Shown: in pieces, positions 59,525 to 64,000 of the stretch | Layout: each line of letters begins with the position of its first letter | Numbering within the stretch: the stretch's first letter is position 1 | NCBI RefSeq assembly: GCF_965638725.1 | Contig: NC_134962.1 | Location: 6,021,501-6,085,500, forward strand | Reading direction: 5' to 3' | DNA length: 64,000 nucleotides | DNA from: Aptenodytes patagonicus | Taxonomy: Eukaryota; Chordata; Aves; Sphenisciformes; Spheniscidae | Made by a program: the position numbers and the translations under genes | The notes under the pieces: model-generated | Databases searched by the model: none | Told to the model about the DNA's origin: nothing | Seen by the model: only the letters and a program-made list of their open reading frames with translations

Positions 59525-62059
59525 AAATTAAATTTGGCGGTGAAAGTTTGGAATATTCCACAAGGGCTTGATGACTTTCTCCTGCCAGTTAGAATAAAGT
59601 CAACTTGTGTTAATGCAAACTGGGCATCTAGTGATATGCAAACTAGCAGTACTACTTAAAGAAAAGAAAACATCACCCCATATACTCATGCAACAACAAA
59701 CAGTAAGAGGTATCGTGGTTTTTCATAGTGTCACTTTTCAGCAGGGTTAGTTTCAAACTGCAGCTGTGGCTTTCCAGGAGCTATGCATACAACCCTTCAC
59801 ATTTGAAGATCAGAGCATTATCTCAGAATTTGCCACGCTCCATTTCCTATTCAAACACCAGTGCTGTATCAATCTTTCCTAAGTGTGCCATTCTGCAGTG
59901 TACTGCATTATAATATCCCAGATCATTTTAGTAATAATACAAAAGCCTGAGAATTAGGTCAAAAGAACATGATGTCAACTCTATTTAAATTTTAAATAAA
60001 ACTCATTGCAATAAAAATTGCCCATAATCGTACCAGCAAATCCAGGCTGGTAACTTTTTGATCAGCACAGTACTTGCTGTTTCTTGCCACTCGTTACTCA
60101 CAGTAACCATGTTATACAGCTACATTGTCTGTACCGAACCTTAATATGATTATTCCCACCTTAACCAAAATTCTGTGCTTTAGCATGGCAAATAAACAAT
60201 CCTCATACACATGTACTTTCAATGCAGCAAGAACACTGCTGTAGCACTGTTTGGCCTGTGAAAGAAGTTAGCACAAGTATCAGCAGAGGTAAAGCTTTGA
60301 TGGCACAGGCTTGGGCAGGAACGTTCAAACCAAACAGGCACAGTCCTCTGCAGATTTGTATATGCAAATACTACTACATCTTTATAATTAGCTACACACA
60401 TTAGTTGGGCTACAGTCCCAGGGTTGCTTTATTCCTGCATCAGTCCATCTCACTGCTGAAAGGGGAGGTGGTCTGACCTCTCATCTCCACCAACTGCTTG
60501 TGCTAGCTGCACAGTATTCATCTGGTTGCACAGAGAGCTGAGCCAGGGAGCTGCTCGGGCTGAAAATTAATCCACTTACAAGACAGGGAGTGAGGGAGGG
60601 GGCAGTGGGGAAGAGAAAAAGGAGAATCAGTTTTCAGCCAGATCAAGCAGCACTCAGACACAGCATCAGGGAAACTGCATCTGTCTGCGCAGCATTCTGC
60701 CAAATTAAGGCAACAAGTTCTCATATTTAGTAGGTTAAAGCTAGCACATCTAGGCATACACTCTGCAGTCACACTTTTTCTTGTAGAGTTGGCATAGCTG
60801 TTGAAAGTAATTAAGGAACATGCCTAATTTTTCTGTGCTTAAATCTAATGCAAATTATCATCTGCTTAAAGCCAGGCATCCTCTAAAAAAAATTTATTGA
60901 ACTGGTGCTTTTCAGAGCAAAAGCACTGCAGTAGCACTTGATACAATCGTAGTTGGGTCACGTTAAACTGGCAATCGTTGATTAACAAGACTAACAATAA
61001 ATTCTTATCAAGCTGCCCATATTATTCCCAGAATATTTTAGATGCACTTTCATCATCTTTCCGTAAACAACAATTTTTGCCACCCCAACTCAGCACCACA
61101 GACACGTATCCAAAAGCAAGGTAATTAGAAACAGGCAGAAATACAGGCAGAGCTTCTAGTGAGACAACCCCTCTTGTACTTCCTTTGTGAAAAGCAGCAG
61201 AATGCAACAATAGGAGGGGAAGGACGTATTTCACCATGGTTTAATCCCATCGATGTGTCAGATGAAAGTCATTAATCACCTGACATATTAATCAGCCACA
61301 GAAAGGTAACCAAGGAATCTTTAATAAGGGAGATGGTGGAAAGCAGTAAAGGGGAAACTTAAATTGTTTTGTGGCTATTCTCAGGAGCCCAAATCCTACA
61401 CATTGATTTGTCCTGATTAGTAGATGTCCACATGGAGCAATAATTCATCCATGACAGAGACACATTGACCCTGCATGTATGAGTGGAGAGGGTGGGGGTT
61501 GAACATGATACTTCAGGCTCCATTGCCCATCACACACACCACACTAGCTCATGCTTCCATGGCATGAAGCGCCTCCCCACCAGCTTGGTCAGCCCCTCAA
61601 ACTGGAGATGCACCTCGCCCTGCTCTAGCATGTATGAACCTACTGCAGGAGTCCTAAGCAAGAGTATATTAGCACCACCGACAAAACAACCACCACCCAA
61701 GAACACAGTCGTCTCACCATCTGAGTTTTGGCCTTTCTACTTATAACTTTTCTTATCATCATATCTGAGCTGTTTCTCAGTTCCTTTACTATGCCTCTGA
61801 CAGTACCAAGTGATTTCATTTTATTTCCACAATTTCTCCCATTTTATTTTTGGGGGTGTCTATCAGCAATAGAGACATAGTCAAAATAAAAACACTAGCA
61901 ATGAGCAAGAGGGCTCAATAACAGGTGTAGAACTTGACTTACTGTACACTTCTTTTTAAAGTTTATATATAAAGTTGATGACCTTTGAAGATAAACACTA
62001 AAATGAAAAAAGCTGAAATGTCAAGCAAGACATCTTGAGCTATCAGCCAGGTGCCTGTG

Positions 62060-62310
62060 AATCAAGAACACCCAAGATCCAATCAAATTCTCCCACCATC
62101 TTACTTGTCTTTAGACAAATCACTTAAGGGCTTGATCTTCTGCTATTAAGAGCCTTAAGAGTTGATAGCAACTCCAAAACAGAAGCAGGTTTGGACCCTT
62201 ATAGTTTTCCTCTCTGTGAAGTCAGGAGAATACTTATCTAATTACAGAGAATCTTGTGAAGATTAATGTTTTAAAAAGTACTGTATGCCAAGTTTTAATC
62301 ATCATCTGGC
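62060..62310 (+). repeat. MIR-like ancient SINE relic, plus orientation
   Basis: In order along the plus strand: TTTAGACAAATCACTTAAGG (MIR: TTGGGCAAGTYACTTAACC), AGTTTTCCTCTCTGTGAAGT (CAGTTTCCTCATCTGTAAAA), GAATACTTATCTAATTACAG, TTGTGAAGATTAATG (TTGTGAGGATTAAATG) and AAAAAGTACTGTATGCCA. The order of blocks supports an old MIR-type element, though it is interrupted and diverged. Confidence 0.55.
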
Positions 62311-64000
62311 TCTGGAGGCATTCATAATTAAGTGAGCATCCGCAACTTTTTAAATCAAAGAAGCTGAAGAATGAGAAACAAGAAGTGCCTGTGTTGCATA
62401 AACATCTGATTTCATAAGTAACTTACTGAGAGGACCCAACAACCCCAAATTTGGTAATTATTTTTAAGAAAAACTTCGGCCTCTCTTAATCCTCATGTAA
62501 ACCACTCATAAACCTTTCAATCTCAGCTCAGATTTTAAATGAAGTAGCTAGAAAACCCCACCCCCGTGGAATCAATTCCTTTACTCTTACCACAACTATC
62601 CTCACCCAAAAGAGCCCTTGAAGCAAAGTGATGGGAGGGAAGTGGTCATTTCCACTTCTGTTGTGTCAAGCAGTAGAAGCCTTGATGAAAAACCTACTAC
62701 AAAAATAGAAGTGCCATCCAATCACTCCCCCTGCAATAGCTGGTGCAGTGGAGTAATTAAAAAAAAAGTAATCAATAAAATGATCTAAAAGAACAAAAAA
62801 GAAGATGTAGAAAACCAACAAAATTACATGATTCAGATGCCAAAGTTGGAGCAAGGTTGGCAGTAAATGTCTTAATTTATCTTGGATTAATCAGTGTCCT
62901 TCTCTGGCCTATTTTGGCAGAAACTATTTTTGCCAGAGCATGCCTCATGCTTAATGGGAAAAAAAATGAGAGAAAACAAATATGAGACTGAAGACTATTT
63001 TCAGGGAATCTATTAGTATGTAATTTTTGTCACCTTTTATTCCTCAGAGGATCATTAACAGTTTGACTTCACAGTTGTAAGAACGGTGAGGCCACACATA
63101 AGCTTGCCAAGAGAAATGGAAGAATATGCCCTTTAAATAATTTTGGTACAAGTGTCATTTATTTTTTCCAACTGATCTTTTCAGAGTTTTATTACACCCA
63201 AACATTCCATACAGCAATCTTCAGCAACAAAATCACACAACATGAAGTATTTTCTTTGCATCCTAAACTTAAAGCAGTTTTCCACACGCAACTGCATAAA
63301 CAAGAGACTGATAGCAGAGTTGGCTAGCTTTTAGAGGTGTATCTCTGTTTCAGCTGTGCTTTCATATCCTTTTAGAACCGAATACCAAACATACCGTATT
63401 ACTTTGTTCATTCCACTCACAAATATCACATGTACAAACTATCTCCAGGTACAAAAACAGCTCAGAAAATAGTGGCATACTCTCTTTTGATAGTGGGATA
63501 GTAGCTACATCTCCTTCAATAAGCATGACATAGTAAGACCTACTTATAATAAGACACCTGTTTATTCTACATGGCTAGAAGCCTCATTCATGGGGGTTGC
63601 TGGGTGGGTATTGAAAGGATGCTGAAACAAAGCACAGGTCCCCAGGGAGAAGTGGGGATGCAGCAGCAGAGAGCAGAGGCCATGATGATGATGGCCTGAT
63701 GTGCAAGCTTCCCTGGCAAAAACAGTGCTAAAGACTGAAGACATTGTAAAGTATCTCCCTGGAAGAAGCATCGTGATTTTAATCACCATCCCAAACTACC
63801 CTTTCTCTTGTACTTCTTGTAAAGTAATTTTTCCTGGTCTAATTTCATCACTAATTTCCATTTCAGATGCACATTAAAATGGTAGGGAAGGAAGAACTCA
63901 ACTACTCTAATTTCATGCTCATATATACTCTTCAAATAGACAAATTTGATGTGTAACTTAAATAGCAACTGAGCAAATATTTTAAGTGCAAAACTATGCA

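Overview
This is vertebrate nuclear DNA, most likely from a bird. It has long introns, spliced genes with GT-AG boundaries, GC-rich coding exons in AT-rich surroundings, and a 5'-truncated CR1 retrotransposon whose 3' end carries the TTCTATGA octamer tail typical of avian CR1 (15.07-15.29 kb). There is no bacterial-type gene organisation. Most open reading frames are chance frames in introns or in GC-rich repeats.

The window holds two protein-coding genes in convergent (tail-to-tail) orientation. APCDD1L, plus strand, is complete. It has four coding exons (13132-13168, 26175-26304, 26888-27446, 29806-30570) that join in frame to a 496-residue protein with a signal peptide, two APCDD1-type domains and a C-terminal hydrophobic segment. 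VAPB, minus strand, is present as its last five coding exons (56273-56121, 48261-48158, 45901-45821, 44547-44371, 42185-42027). These encode residues 20 to 243 of a VAMP-associated ER tether: MSP domain, coiled coil and tail anchor. Its first exon and promoter lie beyond the right edge.

The pairing APCDD1L-VAPB, rather than APCDD1-VAPA, is supported by residues in both proteins. It matches the human chromosome 20q13 arrangement as I recall it. The two genes share no pathway: APCDD1L belongs to a family of Wnt-pathway inhibitors at the cell surface, and VAPB is an ER contact-site receptor for FFAT-motif proteins. Their association is conserved synteny.

Layout: 1-12.3 kb, gene-poor DNA upstream of APCDD1L; 12.3-14.2 kb, CpG-rich promoter region with two minisatellites and coding exon 1; 14.2-26.1 kb, intron 1 with a young CR1, a decayed CR1-clade ORF2 fragment and MIR-like relics; 25.8-30.6 kb, the remaining APCDD1L exons; 30.6-42.0 kb, both 3' UTRs and the space between the genes; 42.0-56.3 kb, VAPB exons 6 to 2; 56.3-64 kb, VAPB intron 1. 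The oddest sequence is an indel-free 20-copy tandem array of an 11-bp unit just inside APCDD1L intron 1, which leaves all six reading frames open. I found no evidence for a novel multi-gene system.
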